Assembly (NCBI GenBank): GCA_034660395.1 | Contig: JAYEJA010000098.1 | Location: forward strand, 1-11,146 | DNA from: JAQVEM01 sp034660395 | GTDB taxonomy: Bacteria; Actinomycetota; Humimicrobiia; Humimicrobiales; Humimicrobiaceae | Direction: 5' to 3' | DNA length: 11,146 bases | Part shown: piece by piece, positions 1 to 7,706 of the stretch | Position numbering within the stretch: the stretch's first letter is position 1 | Layout: each line of letters begins with the position of its first letter | Translations under genes and position numbers: made by a program | Notes under the pieces: model-generated | Database searches by the model: none | What the model was told of the DNA's origin: nothing | What the model saw: only the letters and a program-made list of their open reading frames with translations

Positions 1-971
1 CTCCTGAAATTTACCCATATATCCATTAATCCTAAAAAAACTACAATTATCAGCGCAAAATTAAAAAATAGACCAAGCATTACAAATATAACTACCCTCC
101 ACAACAACGGCAGTTTAAACTTTTCCATTAACCCCCATATAACCGCTATTCCAAGAATCAGGTATAATGGGGCAAAAACCGCTACCAGGTTTAAACCGGC
201 AATATCCAGTACCTTATTAATACTCTGGCTGCCGGGAGGTATAACTATCAGCACCAGTCCTAAAATCATACCCCAGCACAGATACCATGGGGTGTCCCAG
301 TACCTTAAAGATGGAAGCCCCTTTATACCGGTATTATATCTTTTAAGCACTGCATTTGTCGCTACATGATTCATAAAGCTTATAAAAGCAACCAGGCTTA
401 TCAAAATCCCCGGTATGATATAAAGCATAAACTCTAAAATATCCCTTGCCTGTTCCACAATGACCTCGAACTGTGATTGTTCGAGTGAAAATAATCCGGC
501 GTATCCTGTTAGAAACTCCCTGCTTAAAACCTGGTCAATATAGGAATTATAATAGTTAATAAATTCATTAATGTAATTAACCCCGTAAATAGCAGAGTAT
601 GTTATTACGTATAACAATAAAACTCCAAAAAATGCCAGGAATATACAGCTTATGGTAAATAACCTGCCTTTTTCTTTTATCATAGAACTTCTATAAATAA
701 AAGAAATTCCGATTATTAAAAGGGCTGCTGCAGGAACTAATAAATAATCCAGAAAAATCAGGATAACAGAGGATATAACAGCGCATATTACACCATCCCT
801 TATCCTTCCGGATAATACAAGAAGAGTAGCCGAAACCGGCAGAAATATAACCCCCGCTATCCCAAAGAATGGAACAAAAACCGCAATTGCCAGGGATAAA
901 AGAGTTAACAAGACAAGTAATGCCAGGTTTAATCTTTTAATTTTAGTATTTGCTGAATTATCAAAGGACAT
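1..971 (-). CDS. DUF2232 / YybS-family membrane protein (3' end cut by window)
   Basis: My translation from the ATG at 969-971 stays open to the window edge, giving about 323 residues. The chain is mostly hydrophobic helices: a short polar start (MSFDNSANTKIKRLN), four or more closely packed membrane segments, a soluble stretch near the middle (roughly residues 135-175), then further membrane segments. The motif RYWDTPWYLCWGMILG and the ending GLMDIWVNFRR look like the DUF2232 (YybS) family, so only the last few residues are probably missing. The start lies one base after the rpsR stop codon and has only a weak ribosome site (AAAAGATAAC before ATG), which suggests translational coupling to rpsR. 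The position after rpsF-ssb-rpsR is typical of this family in Firmicutes. Its biochemical role is not established; a small-molecule transporter or envelope function is only a guess. Confidence 0.8.
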   Translation of the reverse strand, partial: MSFDNSANTKIKRLNLALLVLLTLLSLAIAVFVPFFGIAGVIFLPVSATLLVLSGRIRDGVICAVISSVILIFLDYLLVPAAALLIIGISFIYRSSMIKEKGRLFTISCIFLAFFGVLLLYVITYSAIYGVNYINEFINYYNSYIDQVLSREFLTGYAGLFSLEQSQFEVIVEQARDILEFMLYIIPGILISLVAFISFMNHVATNAVLKRYNTGIKGLPSLRYWDTPWYLCWGMILGLVLIVIPPGSQSINKVLDIAGLNLVAVFAPLYLILGIAVIWGLMEKFKLPLLWRVVIFVMLGLFFNFALIIVVFLGLMDIWVNFR

Positions 972-972
972 G

Positions 973-1281
973 TTATCTTTTATAATAAGGTATAAGCGCT
1001 ATGACCCTGGCTCTTTTTATAGCCATGGCAATTTTTTTCTGATGCTGAACACAGTTACCGGTAGACCTTCTCGGTCTTATTTTGCCTTTATCAGAAATAA
1101 ATTTTCCAAGCATGCTTACATTCTTATAATCAATATGATCAATGTTCTCCTTGCAGAAATAACAAAATCTCTTTCTCTTCCTTAAATTAAGTGAATTACC
1201 AGCCGCATTTCTTGAACTTCTATTACTTCTATTACTTTTACTGCTTTTACTGCTTTTACTGCTTTTATTTTTTCTAGCCAA
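973..1281 (-). CDS. rpsR: 30S ribosomal protein S18, zinc-binding (C+) form with N-terminal repeat extension
   Basis: The 102-residue product carries the S18 core (FCYFCKENIDHIDYKN, ISDKGKIRPRRSTGN, KRARVIALIPY). S18 binds the 30S platform together with S6. It keeps CYFC and a later C-x2-H (NCVQH), the zinc-ribbon residues of C+ S18 forms; E. coli S18 lacks most of them. The start codon is TTG (1281-1279), with AAGGAG nine bases upstream (1291-1296). The first 25 or so residues are an unusual Lys/Ser/Asn/Arg tract (KSSKSSKSSKSNRSNRSS) encoded by 9-bp repeats, so the protein is about 20-25 residues longer than most S18 proteins. It lies 43 bases after ssb in the same operon. The family call is secure. 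The exact start is less so, because no internal start between the repeat and the core has a better ribosome site. Confidence 0.95.
   Translation of the reverse strand: MARKNKSSKSSKSSKSNRSNRSSRNAAGNSLNLRKRKRFCYFCKENIDHIDYKNVSMLGKFISDKGKIRPRRSTGNCVQHQKKIAMAIKRARVIALIPYYKR
1213..1266 (-). repeat. 9-bp in-frame tandem repeat in the 5' part of rpsR
   Basis: Read on the minus strand there are six consecutive 9-base units: AAAAGCAGT three times without change, then AAAAGTAAT, AGAAGTAAT and AGAAGTTCA. They encode KSS-KSS-KSS-KSN-RSN-RSS. The unit is a multiple of three, so gain or loss of a copy would keep the frame and only change the length of the basic S18 N-terminal tail. Confidence 0.9.
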
Positions 1282-1324
1282 TTAAAACTTCTCCTTCTTT
1301 CTATATCTTATAATTTATACAATC

Positions 1325-1807
1325 CTAAAATGGTATATCCTCATCGCTGAAATCAACTTCTTCGATACTGCTGTTGCCGCTTCCGGAATCCTTACTTCCT
1401 GAAGATGCTTTTGGCGCTCTTTTAGGTGCTCCTTCTTCCGAACGGGGATTTTTCTCTATTTTGCAGGAAGCGAACTCCAGACTCGGGGCTACGACTCTGG
1501 CAATAATTTTTACGGTAGATCTCTTCTGTCCTTCTTTACTTTCCCAGCTGTCCTGCGAAAGCCGGCCCGTGACCAGCACTCTGTCACCCTTGTTCAGACT
1601 CTCGGCACAATTTTCCGCCAGTTTATACCATGCAGTCACATTAAAAAAATCGACACGGGTCTCCCACTCGCCGGAATTTCTATTCTGAACATTTCTGTTT
1701 GCTGCAAGCCCGAAGCTGACAACCGCCGTGCCATTGGGAGTAAATCTTAATTCGGGATCCCTGGTTAAATTCCCCAGGATTGTTATATTATTAACACCAA
1801 AAGCCAT
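1325..1807 (-). CDS. ssb: Single-stranded DNA-binding protein
   Basis: The product has an OB-fold of about 110 residues (NNITILGNLTRDPELRF, VVSFGLAANRN, DFFNVTAWYKLAE, GDRVLVTGRLSQDSW). A flexible Ser/Gly/Lys-rich linker and the acidic tip DFSDEDIPF follow; in SSB proteins this tip recruits repair and replication partners. About 160 residues is normal for a bacterial SSB. Two starts are possible: GTG at 1810-1808 and ATG directly after it at 1807-1805. AAGGTGA ends three bases before the GTG but six before the ATG, so I prefer the ATG. The gene sits between rpsF and rpsR, 33 bases after rpsF, the standard bacterial arrangement. Confidence 0.97.
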   Translation of the reverse strand: MAFGVNNITILGNLTRDPELRFTPNGTAVVSFGLAANRNVQNRNSGEWETRVDFFNVTAWYKLAENCAESLNKGDRVLVTGRLSQDSWESKEGQKRSTVKIIARVVAPSLEFASCKIEKNPRSEEGAPKRAPKASSGSKDSGSGNSSIEEVDFSDEDIPF

Positions 1808-1840
1808 CACTATTCACCTTCTTTTGATTTTTATAATCAC

Positions 1841-2131
1841 TTAAGATTGGTCACTTTTCACAACCATATGGCGAAGTATTTTATCATTGATTTTATTTAT
1901 CCTATTAATTTCCGAAACAATTTTACTGTCTCCTTCAAAATAAACTATTACGTAATAACCGTTCTCCTGGCCTTTAATAGGATAAGCTAACTTTCGGGTC
2001 CCCCACCTGTCAACCTTGGAAACCTTGCATTTCTCTTTTTCAATTAATGAAGTAATCTTGGATAATTCTTTCTCGATTTCCTCTTCTTCAAGAGATGGGT
2101 CAAAAACGATTGCTAGTTCATAACTTCTCAA
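1841..2131 (-). CDS. rpsF: 30S ribosomal protein S6
   Basis: The 96-residue product matches S6 over its full length: RSYELAIVFDPSL at the start, the WGTRKLAYPIKGQENGYYVIVYFE strands in the middle, and NDKILRHMVV near the end. S6 forms a heterodimer with S18 on the 30S platform. The start codon is TTG (2131-2129). It is set by a full AGGAGG at 2145-2140 with an eight-base spacer; no ATG in this frame fits the conserved first residues. It is the first gene of the rpsF-ssb-rpsR-yybS operon and has its own promoter and a structured leader upstream. The TTG start and the leader hairpin over the ribosome site both point to controlled translation. Confidence 0.97.
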   Translation of the reverse strand: MRSYELAIVFDPSLEEEEIEKELSKITSLIEKEKCKVSKVDRWGTRKLAYPIKGQENGYYVIVYFEGDSKIVSEINRINKINDKILRHMVVKSDQS

Positions 2132-2139
2132 TTTTTAAT

Positions 2140-2182
2140 CCTCCTATGGACTAATTTTTATAATTAGGTCCTATCATAAAGG
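2140..2182 (-). promoter_or_regulatory. rpsF leader hairpin covering the Shine-Dalgarno site (possible autoregulatory element)
   Basis: On the minus strand an inner stem pairs GGAC(C)TAA (2171-2164, one bulged C) with TTAGTCC (2154-2148) around a nine-base loop. An outer stem pairs CCTTTAT (2182-2176) with ATAGGAGG (2147-2140, one bulge), separated on one side by the unpaired bases GATA. The outer arm contains the AGGAGG of rpsF. In many bacteria S6:S18 represses this operon by binding such a leader, which makes the position suggestive. I cannot match the published conserved CCG-type bulge here, so assignment to that RNA family is unproven. Confidence 0.5.
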
Positions 2183-2243
2183 TAGAACAGAAAGACAATC
2201 AAATAAAAAATATTTAATTTTTTACCTTATTACCATTAGGGAT

Positions 2244-2270
2244 ATTATAACATTTGCAACCATTAATCAA
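2244..2270 (-). promoter_or_regulatory. Sigma-A-type extended -10 promoter of the rpsF operon
   Basis: Reading on the minus strand, a perfect -10 TATAAT (2249-2244) is preceded by TG one base upstream (2252-2251), an extended -10. The best -35 is TTGATT (2270-2265) with a short 15-base spacer. Transcription should start near 2237, giving a leader of about 105 bases before rpsF. No clear intrinsic terminator separates this promoter from mscS upstream. Confidence 0.7.
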
Positions 2271-2359
2271 TAAAAAAATATACTCAATTTCAGCTAAATT
2301 TTTATTTCAAATTAAATCACTTAAAAAAGTACGGCGTGTTTATATTTCTTTAACAATCT

Positions 2360-3235
2360 TTACTTATTGTCTCTCATATATACATTTGTGCAGGGATAGG
2401 GTATCTCAATCCCCACCTCATCAAATTTATCCTTTATCCTTTTTCTCAGCTGTCTTCCGATAGTCCACTGCTGCGCGGGTTTTACCTTGCAAATAATAGT
2501 AAATTTAACTGCGGAATCACCAAGTTCATTTACTCCACCGTCACCTAATATTATAGGCCTTTCCAGAATAGAATCCTTATACTTTTTATCACTTACAAGT
2601 TCGTCAAATACCTCTTCCAGAACCTGGACAACCCTGTCTATATTCTCCTTGTAATGGACACCTACTTCTATAAGAGCTCTTGACCAGGTATGCGTACGGT
2701 TACTGAGCATACTTATTTCTCCATTGGGTATAAAATGAAGTATACCTTCAAGGTCCCTTAAAACTGTGGTCCTTAAACTAAATCTCTCAACAACCCCGGA
2801 AGTATCACCAACGGTAACAATATCGTCCACCTGGTACCACTGCTCTACCAGTATAAAAGTTCCGTTTATCAGGTCTTTTATAAGACTCTGCGCACCAAAT
2901 CCAATTACTACGCCTGCTACTCCCGCACCTGCAAGTAAAGGAGTTACCGGTATACCAACCTCGTCAGCAATTATTAACAGTGCAGCAACTGCCGACCCTA
3001 CTATTATTAAATTTGATATAACGCTGGTAAGAGTAAAGGTGCGCTTCTTAATTAATATTTTTTCATCGCTAATTTTCTTTTCAACCAGTCTCCTCATACG
3101 TATGGAAATAATCTTCACAATGATTATTACGACCAGCAGTATTGTTATTACTATTACGATATTAAGCCAGTTATCCATAAAATTTTTTAAAATACTTTCT
3201 GTTGTAACATCCAGAGCTTCGCCATTTTCTTCCAT
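2360..3235 (-). CDS. Small-conductance mechanosensitive channel, MscS family
   Basis: The 291-residue product has three predicted membrane helices at about residues 23-45, 69-90 and 97-118. The third (LLAGAGVAGVVIGFGAQSLIKDLINGTFILVEQ) is the glycine/alanine-rich pore helix running into the beta domain, the hallmark of MscS channels. The cytoplasmic part follows with WYQVDDIVTVGDTSGVVERFSLRTTVLRDLEG and ends in a vestibule domain with PYP near the C-terminus. Such channels open in the cytoplasmic membrane under tension after osmotic down-shock. The ATG is preceded by GAGGAGGGTG. The 72 bases upstream, behind the phosphatase gene, contain two overlapping AT-rich palindromes (3253-3267 and 3265-3278) that may be a weak terminator or operator. 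The gene is probably the distal member of the NAD-salvage transcript. Confidence 0.92.
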   Translation of the reverse strand: MEENGEALDVTTESILKNFMDNWLNIVIVITILLVVIIIVKIISIRMRRLVEKKISDEKILIKKRTFTLTSVISNLIIVGSAVAALLIIADEVGIPVTPLLAGAGVAGVVIGFGAQSLIKDLINGTFILVEQWYQVDDIVTVGDTSGVVERFSLRTTVLRDLEGILHFIPNGEISMLSNRTHTWSRALIEVGVHYKENIDRVVQVLEEVFDELVSDKKYKDSILERPIILGDGGVNELGDSAVKFTIICKVKPAQQWTIGRQLRKRIKDKFDEVGIEIPYPCTNVYMRDNK

Positions 3236-3307
3236 TTAAAAAACACCCTCCTCTAATTTAAAATTAGTTTATAAACTACTTTAGAACTTACAATAAATGA
3301 TTCTTAT

Positions 3308-3982
3308 TTAACCTTTGCTCCTCAGCCCGCTGTAGGTTTCTATTACCTTATCTTCCCTTTCATCATATACCGGCGCCAGATGACCCGTATAATTTATTGT
3401 TGAGATATAAGGAAAATCTTTATCAATAACCACGATATTTATGGCTCCCTGACGCTGTATTATAGAACCCCACCTGGAAACAGGAACCTGAAGCCAGTAA
3501 GCAATCAGGGATATTATTATTCCCCCGTGAGTTGCTACAGCCACATTACTTTTATCTTCATTTTCTCCTATTATATTATTAATCTCGGCTATAGCTCTCT
3601 TCTGGACATCCTTAAAGCTCTCTCCACCAGTAGGCGAGTTATTGTATAGGTCACCGAGCCACTTCCTGTAATCATCATGATATTTTTTATCTATCTCATC
3701 AAACTTTAGACCTTCCCATTTTCCAAAATTTATCTCTCTTAAATCTTCCTTTATTCTAACCTCTAATTTCCTGTCTTTTTTTATGGCAGATGCTGTGTCC
3801 ATAGCACGTTTTAGATGACTGCTGTAAATATTGGAAAGGTTTACCTCCCCCAGGTACCTTGCTGCAAGCCTTCCCTGCCTGATGCCTGCAGGGCTTAATC
3901 CTATATCTTCGCCTCCCTGATATCTTCCTTCCTCGTTCCATGATGTCTGCCCGTGTCTTATTAAAAAAATTTTTACACCCAT
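3308..3982 (-). CDS. Histidine phosphatase / phosphoglycerate mutase-like protein
   Basis: The 224-residue product belongs to the histidine phosphatase (branch 1) family. The RHG motif with the phospho-accepting His10 lies at residues 9-11 (LIRHGQTSWN). Further active-site residues are Arg59 (SSHLKRAMDTA), Glu83 (LREINFGKWEG) and His152 (VATHGG). Length and motifs fit small cofactor-dependent phosphatases of the GpmB/CobC/PhoE group; the substrate cannot be told from sequence. The ATG has GGAAGG six bases upstream and starts 23 bases after the pncB stop, so it is almost certainly cotranscribed with the NAD-salvage genes. A role on a phosphorylated pyridine nucleotide or PRPP-pathway metabolite would be plausible but is only inference from position. 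Confidence 0.88.
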   Translation of the reverse strand: MGVKIFLIRHGQTSWNEEGRYQGGEDIGLSPAGIRQGRLAARYLGEVNLSNIYSSHLKRAMDTASAIKKDRKLEVRIKEDLREINFGKWEGLKFDEIDKKYHDDYRKWLGDLYNNSPTGGESFKDVQKRAIAEINNIIGENEDKSNVAVATHGGIIISLIAYWLQVPVSRWGSIIQRQGAINIVVIDKDFPYISTINYTGHLAPVYDEREDKVIETYSGLRSKG

Positions 3983-4005
3983 TATTTACCTTCCCGACCC
4001 TTTAA

Positions 4006-5175
4006 TTAAATTTCCAGGTATTTAAACTGCCCGACCACTCTTTCTCTTATTTCTGAAGCAGTGGGATAATTATACAAAACCCTTCCTTCCTTTACTGCTT
4101 CTATAAAAATATCTCTGTAATCTCCTCCGCATTTCTCACAACTGTAGCCGGAGGTCTTATCATTTTCAAGTATCACCTTATCGTTAAAACATTTTGCGCA
4201 TCTTATAACCTTTTTAGCTCCTGACATCTTCCCCCTCTTTGATATCTTTTTCCCCTCAATCTCCACGATATCCATTGAAAAATCAAGCACCCTGGCCCCG
4301 CTGATAGCAGTCCCTACCCCAAAAGAATCCGCTATATCCTTTAACTCAAGAATATTCTCTTCATCAATTCCACCGCTTACAATTAATTTTATTTTATTAA
4401 AACCTCTTATATCCAGTTCCCATCTGACCTCTTCCAGAATCTTCTTAAAGCTGCCCCTTCTTGATGAAGGGGTATCAAGTCTGATTCCGAAAAGTTTATT
4501 TCCAAGACTTTCAGCAACCCTCAAAGCCTCAAACTTTTCATCGTTAAAAGTATCAATTAAAGAAATTCTTTTAATTTTTGGCTCAATTACTTCGTTAAAA
4601 GCCCTTGTTGCTTCAATGGTATCACCCATTATGAGAATGAGTGCATGGGGTATGGTTCCAACCGGCTTCTGATTAATTAACTCTGCCCCTAGAGTCGTAG
4701 AAACTCCGTCAGCCCCGCCAATAAAAGCGCTTCTTTCCACCATTGGCGTTATTGCCGGGTGCACTCTCCTGGCGCCGAAGCTATAAACTTTCTTATCTCC
4801 AGCAGCAATCCTGCACCTTGCCGCTTTTGTCGCTATTCCGCTTGCCTGGCACAAAAAGCCCAGGATAGCAGTTTCATATATGCCAAAATCAAGATATCTC
4901 CCCTCGATTACCATAACCGGCTGGAATTCCTTAAATGCTGTCCCTTCAGGCATACATCTTATTGAAAGATTGTTAACGCCGGAAAGAAGCTTTATTATTT
5001 CCTCTATACCCGAAATAATTCCCCAATCATAGCCTTCAGGTAAACTTTTTAAGAATATCTCGGCTTTCACTGAGGGATTACTTCCTGAAGCCTTCAATAT
5101 CTTTTTCGTTCGCTCGAAATATATATCAGTCAGTCTGCCTTTTTTTATATCATCCTCATCCGCAATATGAAACAT
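4006..5175 (-). CDS. pncB: Nicotinate phosphoribosyltransferase, archaeal-like form with C-terminal zinc ribbon
   Basis: The 389-residue product makes nicotinate mononucleotide from nicotinate and PRPP, the committing step of nicotinate salvage. Visible motifs: FGARRVHP (about 133-140), the GTIPHA loop (173-178), RLDTPSSRRG (232-241), a phosphate-binding strand VSGGID (266-271) and FGVGTAIS (285-292). These belong to the NAPRTase/QPRTase type II barrel fold. Near the C-terminus four cysteines (326, 329, 346, 349, as C-x2-C and C-x2-C) form a zinc ribbon, as in the Thermoplasma-type enzymes, and the chain is shorter than the roughly 480-residue Bacillus form. Its AAAGGG ribosome site touches the stop codon of the nicotinamidase gene 12 bases upstream, so the two are probably translationally coupled. 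Confidence 0.9.
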   Translation of the reverse strand: MFHIADEDDIKKGRLTDIYFERTKKILKASGSNPSVKAEIFLKSLPEGYDWGIISGIEEIIKLLSGVNNLSIRCMPEGTAFKEFQPVMVIEGRYLDFGIYETAILGFLCQASGIATKAARCRIAAGDKKVYSFGARRVHPAITPMVERSAFIGGADGVSTTLGAELINQKPVGTIPHALILIMGDTIEATRAFNEVIEPKIKRISLIDTFNDEKFEALRVAESLGNKLFGIRLDTPSSRRGSFKKILEEVRWELDIRGFNKIKLIVSGGIDEENILELKDIADSFGVGTAISGARVLDFSMDIVEIEGKKISKRGKMSGAKKVIRCAKCFNDKVILENDKTSGYSCEKCGGDYRDIFIEAVKEGRVLYNYPTASEIRERVVGQFKYLEI

Positions 5176-5187
5176 AAATAATTCCCT

Positions 5188-5706
5188 TTAAACGATATTT
5201 ACCTTCAGCACATTTTTCATCTGTTCCAGAGCAAACTTATAATCCTTTTTATTCAATGCAATTACTGCATCTTTTACCACATCAACCTTATATCCTCTCA
5301 TTACAGCACCAGCTACAGTATAAAGTACACATATATTTATAACATCACCAGTTACTATAAGTCTTTCCACTGACAGCTTCTTCAGTATCTCATCCAGGTT
5401 CGTGTTGAAAAAACCTGAAAATGTATTTTTCCTTACAATTATATCATTGCCCTCTGGTTTTAAATCATCAATTATTCTTGCACCTTCCGTACCTTTTACT
5501 GCATGAGGAGGAAACAGTTTAAATTCTTTATCATCTTTCTGGTGGTTGTCACATAAATATATTACCTGGGAACCTTCGCTTCTTGCCTTCTCAATTTCCC
5601 TTTTAATCGGGTTTATTATTTTTTTAATATCCGGAACTTTTAGCGGTGCTCCATCACTGACAAAATCATTTAACATATCTATTATAAGCAAGGCCTTTTT
5701 ATTCAT
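5188..5706 (-). CDS. pncA: Nicotinamidase (isochorismatase-like cysteine hydrolase)
   Basis: The 172-residue product would hydrolyse nicotinamide to nicotinate and ammonia in the cytoplasm. The triad of the family is visible: Asp10 (LIIDMLNDF), Lys93 (VRKNTFSGF) and nucleophile Cys126 (GDVINICVLYT). A metal-site pattern D-x-H (residues 53-55) with a downstream His at 68 (FPPHAVKGTEGA) favours nicotinamidase over other isochorismatase-fold hydrolases. The next gene is nicotinate phosphoribosyltransferase, so the two encode consecutive steps of NAD salvage, which strengthens the substrate call. The start ATG has only a modest ribosome site (GGGATAGTGAG). It is the first gene of a minus-strand run continuing to mscS, divergent from the lipoprotein gene. 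Confidence 0.85.
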   Translation of the reverse strand: MNKKALLIIDMLNDFVSDGAPLKVPDIKKIINPIKREIEKARSEGSQVIYLCDNHQKDDKEFKLFPPHAVKGTEGARIIDDLKPEGNDIIVRKNTFSGFFNTNLDEILKKLSVERLIVTGDVINICVLYTVAGAVMRGYKVDVVKDAVIALNKKDYKFALEQMKNVLKVNIV

Positions 5707-5985
5707 AATCTCACTATCCCAAATAATTCTAAAATTTTACTCACTGTCACAACTTATAAATTAAAAAAATATTTTTTATATCAGTAAAACAACCGCCAGG
5801 TATTTCTATAATAAAATTACAATATAATAATAACACCAGAAATATAAATTTTGTAACTTTTTAAAGGTTTTTTACTCTTGTAAATTTACATATTGTTTTT
5901 TTATTCCACCATCTATAGAATTATTAAATATGTAATAATGATAAAAAATCGTCTATTTAAATAAAACAAGAGGTGATATATAAAA
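5707..5985. promoter_or_regulatory. Divergent AT-rich intergenic region with a 12-bp perfect palindrome
   Basis: These 279 bases separate the minus-strand NAD-salvage operon from the plus-strand dehydratase operon and must hold promoters for both. The clearest element is the palindrome TGTAAATTTACA at 5879-5890, a possible operator. For the plus strand, TTGTTT (5893-5898) and TATAGA (5914-5919) form a weak candidate with a 15-base spacer. I found no convincing minus-strand promoter, hairpin RNA or open frame here. Confidence 0.35.
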
Positions 5986-6522
5986 ATGAAAAAGAAGAGA
6001 CCAAAAGACTTTTTATTCGCCTGTACATTATTAATATCAATTTTATTTCTTACAATTGTATTAACCTCATGTACCCGTAGTGTTAACCTGTACTTTACAT
6101 CCTCTTCAGAAACAGAGTTTTATCTTGAAAAAGAAACCAGGGAAATTCCCCTGTCCGATGAGTTCTATAAAAGTGTTCTTGAAGAATTGATAAAAGGACC
6201 TAAAAACAGCGAACTCTACCCTACGCTTCCTTCCGATGTAGAAGTTAATTCCGTAGATGTATCCAGCGGAACCGCTACTGCGGATTTCAGTAAGGAAATT
6301 ATAACCAACTTTGAGGAAATACCCCACAGCTCCACTACGGAAACTCTGGCTATCTTCTCTATTGTCAATACACTGACGAAGTTTGAAGAAATAGAGAAAG
6401 TAAAAATAATTATAGAAGGTAAGGATAACGGCGAGATAGACGGCTTGTACATAGAAGATTTTTGGGGCCACATGGGTATTTACGAAGAATTCACAAGAAA
6501 CGAAGACATTATAAAGGAATAA
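5986..6522 (+). CDS. GerMN-domain lipoprotein
   Basis: The 178-residue product starts with a basic n-region (MKKKRPKD), a hydrophobic core (about 9-28) and a lipobox LTSC with Cys29, so it should be a lipoprotein on the outer face of the membrane. The rest matches a single GerMN domain: VNLYFTSSSETEFYLEKETREI, then a Y-K-S-V-L-E-E-L-I-K-GP segment, VNSVDVSSGTATADFSKE, and ETLAIFSIVNTLTKFEEIEKVKIIIEG. This domain occurs in spore germination protein GerM and in other Firmicute envelope lipoproteins; its ligand is unknown. GerM itself carries two copies, so this is a shorter relative. The ribosome site AGAGGTGAT is good. The dehydratase genes follow 35 bases downstream with no terminator between, which makes it the first gene of that operon. 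Confidence 0.85.
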   Translation: MKKKRPKDFLFACTLLISILFLTIVLTSCTRSVNLYFTSSSETEFYLEKETREIPLSDEFYKSVLEELIKGPKNSELYPTLPSDVEVNSVDVSSGTATADFSKEIITNFEEIPHSSTTETLAIFSIVNTLTKFEEIEKVKIIIEGKDNGEIDGLYIEDFWGHMGIYEEFTRNEDIIKE

Positions 6523-6557
6523 TAACAGCAAAATTCTATATTAATTCATAAAAAATA

Positions 6558-7706
6558 ATGCCTGAAGAACAGGAAATTACCAGAACAATAAAGAAAAAAA
6601 TAAACAATACCGCCGATTTTTTTAAAAAAAGCGGGTACATGTCCTCCAGCAGGCCATCCGTGGGCTGGTTTTGCACATATACTCCTGAAGAGCTCATAAT
6701 CGCAGGCGGATTCACCCCTGTAAGGATATTCGGAAGAAATAAAATATCAAGGTCAGAAAGTTACTTTCCAATAAATTTTTGCCCGTATGTCAAAGCCAGC
6801 TGGGAAGGTTTCCTTGGTGATTCCAGGGATTTTGAAGGATTAATATTTACAAACTCCTGTGACGGAATGAGAAGATTTTTTGATATTGCCCGCAGGTATT
6901 TAAATGATGTCCCTTCCCATCTCCTTGACATTCCCCATTTAAAAAATAAAGAATCCCTGGATTTTTTTGCCGGCAACATTAAAGATACGAAAATATTTAT
7001 AGAGAAGCTTAGAGGAAAAAAAATAACTGGAAGCGAAATAGAAAATGCGGCAGCAGTTGTCAACAATAAAAGGCAACTTCTAAAAGAGCTGCAGGGCTTC
7101 ATAAGAAAGTTTCCCCATATCCTGAATATTTCAACCTACTATAAAATCATGGAGCTTGCCCTTGTATCAGACCCTGAGTCCTTTTTAGATGATATCCGGA
7201 AATATCTGGATTTTTTAAAGAAAGTTACCGATGAAAATAGTTCTCACCTGAAAACAGATTTAAAGAAATACCCTCCTATAATGATTATAGGAAGCTTTAT
7301 TGCTGAAACTAAATTGTGGGAGATACTGACAGAAATGGATGTGAGGCTTGCTTTTGATGACCTCTGCACTTCGGGAAGATACTTTGAAAATCCCATAAAA
7401 CTGGATAAAAGTAAAAATTTAATAGAATCAATAGCATCAGGTTATTTAAATAAGCCGCAGTGTATGAGAATGGCTGACCTTGGATTTAAATTTTCCGAGA
7501 TTAAAAACAATATAATAAACAACGATATTAAAGGAGTCATGTTCATGGGGCTAAAGTTCTGTGATACAATGCTTTATCCCTTCTCCACTCTCAAGAAAGA
7601 ATTAAGCGATATGGGTATCCCTGTGCTATACCTGGAAATAGAATACAATAATTTCTCGGAAGGGCAGATAAAAACAAGAATGCAGGCATTTCTTGAAATG
7701 CTTTAA
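6558..7706 (+). CDS. 2-hydroxyacyl-CoA dehydratase D-component family protein (Fe-S subunit 1)
   Basis: The 382-residue product resembles the HgdB/FldC/BcrC/double-cubane-protein family. Visible signatures: GWFCTYTPEELIIAGG (Cys39), NFCPYVKAS (Cys75), TNSCDGMRRFFDIA (Cys101), DDLCTSGRYFE (Cys270), GLKFCDTMLYP (Cys335) and the typical ending EGQIKTRMQAFLEML; Cys302 is extra. In this family such cysteines bind a [4Fe-4S] or double-cubane cluster that takes an electron from an ATP-driven activator. The usual length is 370-430 residues, so it is complete. The frame starts at ATG 6558, but the preceding bases (TTCATAAAAAATA) hold no Shine-Dalgarno site, unlike most genes here. A divergent paralogue and an activator gene follow. 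Substrate is unknown: dehydratase, acyl-CoA reductase and small-molecule reductase roles all remain possible. Confidence 0.88.
   Translation: MPEEQEITRTIKKKINNTADFFKKSGYMSSSRPSVGWFCTYTPEELIIAGGFTPVRIFGRNKISRSESYFPINFCPYVKASWEGFLGDSRDFEGLIFTNSCDGMRRFFDIARRYLNDVPSHLLDIPHLKNKESLDFFAGNIKDTKIFIEKLRGKKITGSEIENAAAVVNNKRQLLKELQGFIRKFPHILNISTYYKIMELALVSDPESFLDDIRKYLDFLKKVTDENSSHLKTDLKKYPPIMIIGSFIAETKLWEILTEMDVRLAFDDLCTSGRYFENPIKLDKSKNLIESIASGYLNKPQCMRMADLGFKFSEIKNNIINNDIKGVMFMGLKFCDTMLYPFSTLKKELSDMGIPVLYLEIEYNNFSEGQIKTRMQAFLEML

Noticed and set aside
1374..1688. Plus-strand open frame of 104 codons in the ssb region
   Set aside because: It is antisense to the well-supported ssb gene and matches nothing recognisable.
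2766..3239. Plus-strand open frame of 157 codons in the mscS region
   Set aside because: It is Thr/Ser/Ile-rich sequence antisense to the MscS pore and membrane helices; the minus-strand frame carries all the family motifs.
6106..6531. Minus-strand open frame of 141 codons opposite the GerMN lipoprotein
   Set aside because: The plus-strand frame has a signal peptide, lipobox, GerMN motifs and a good ribosome site; the antisense frame has low-complexity Phe/Tyr content typical of a shadow.
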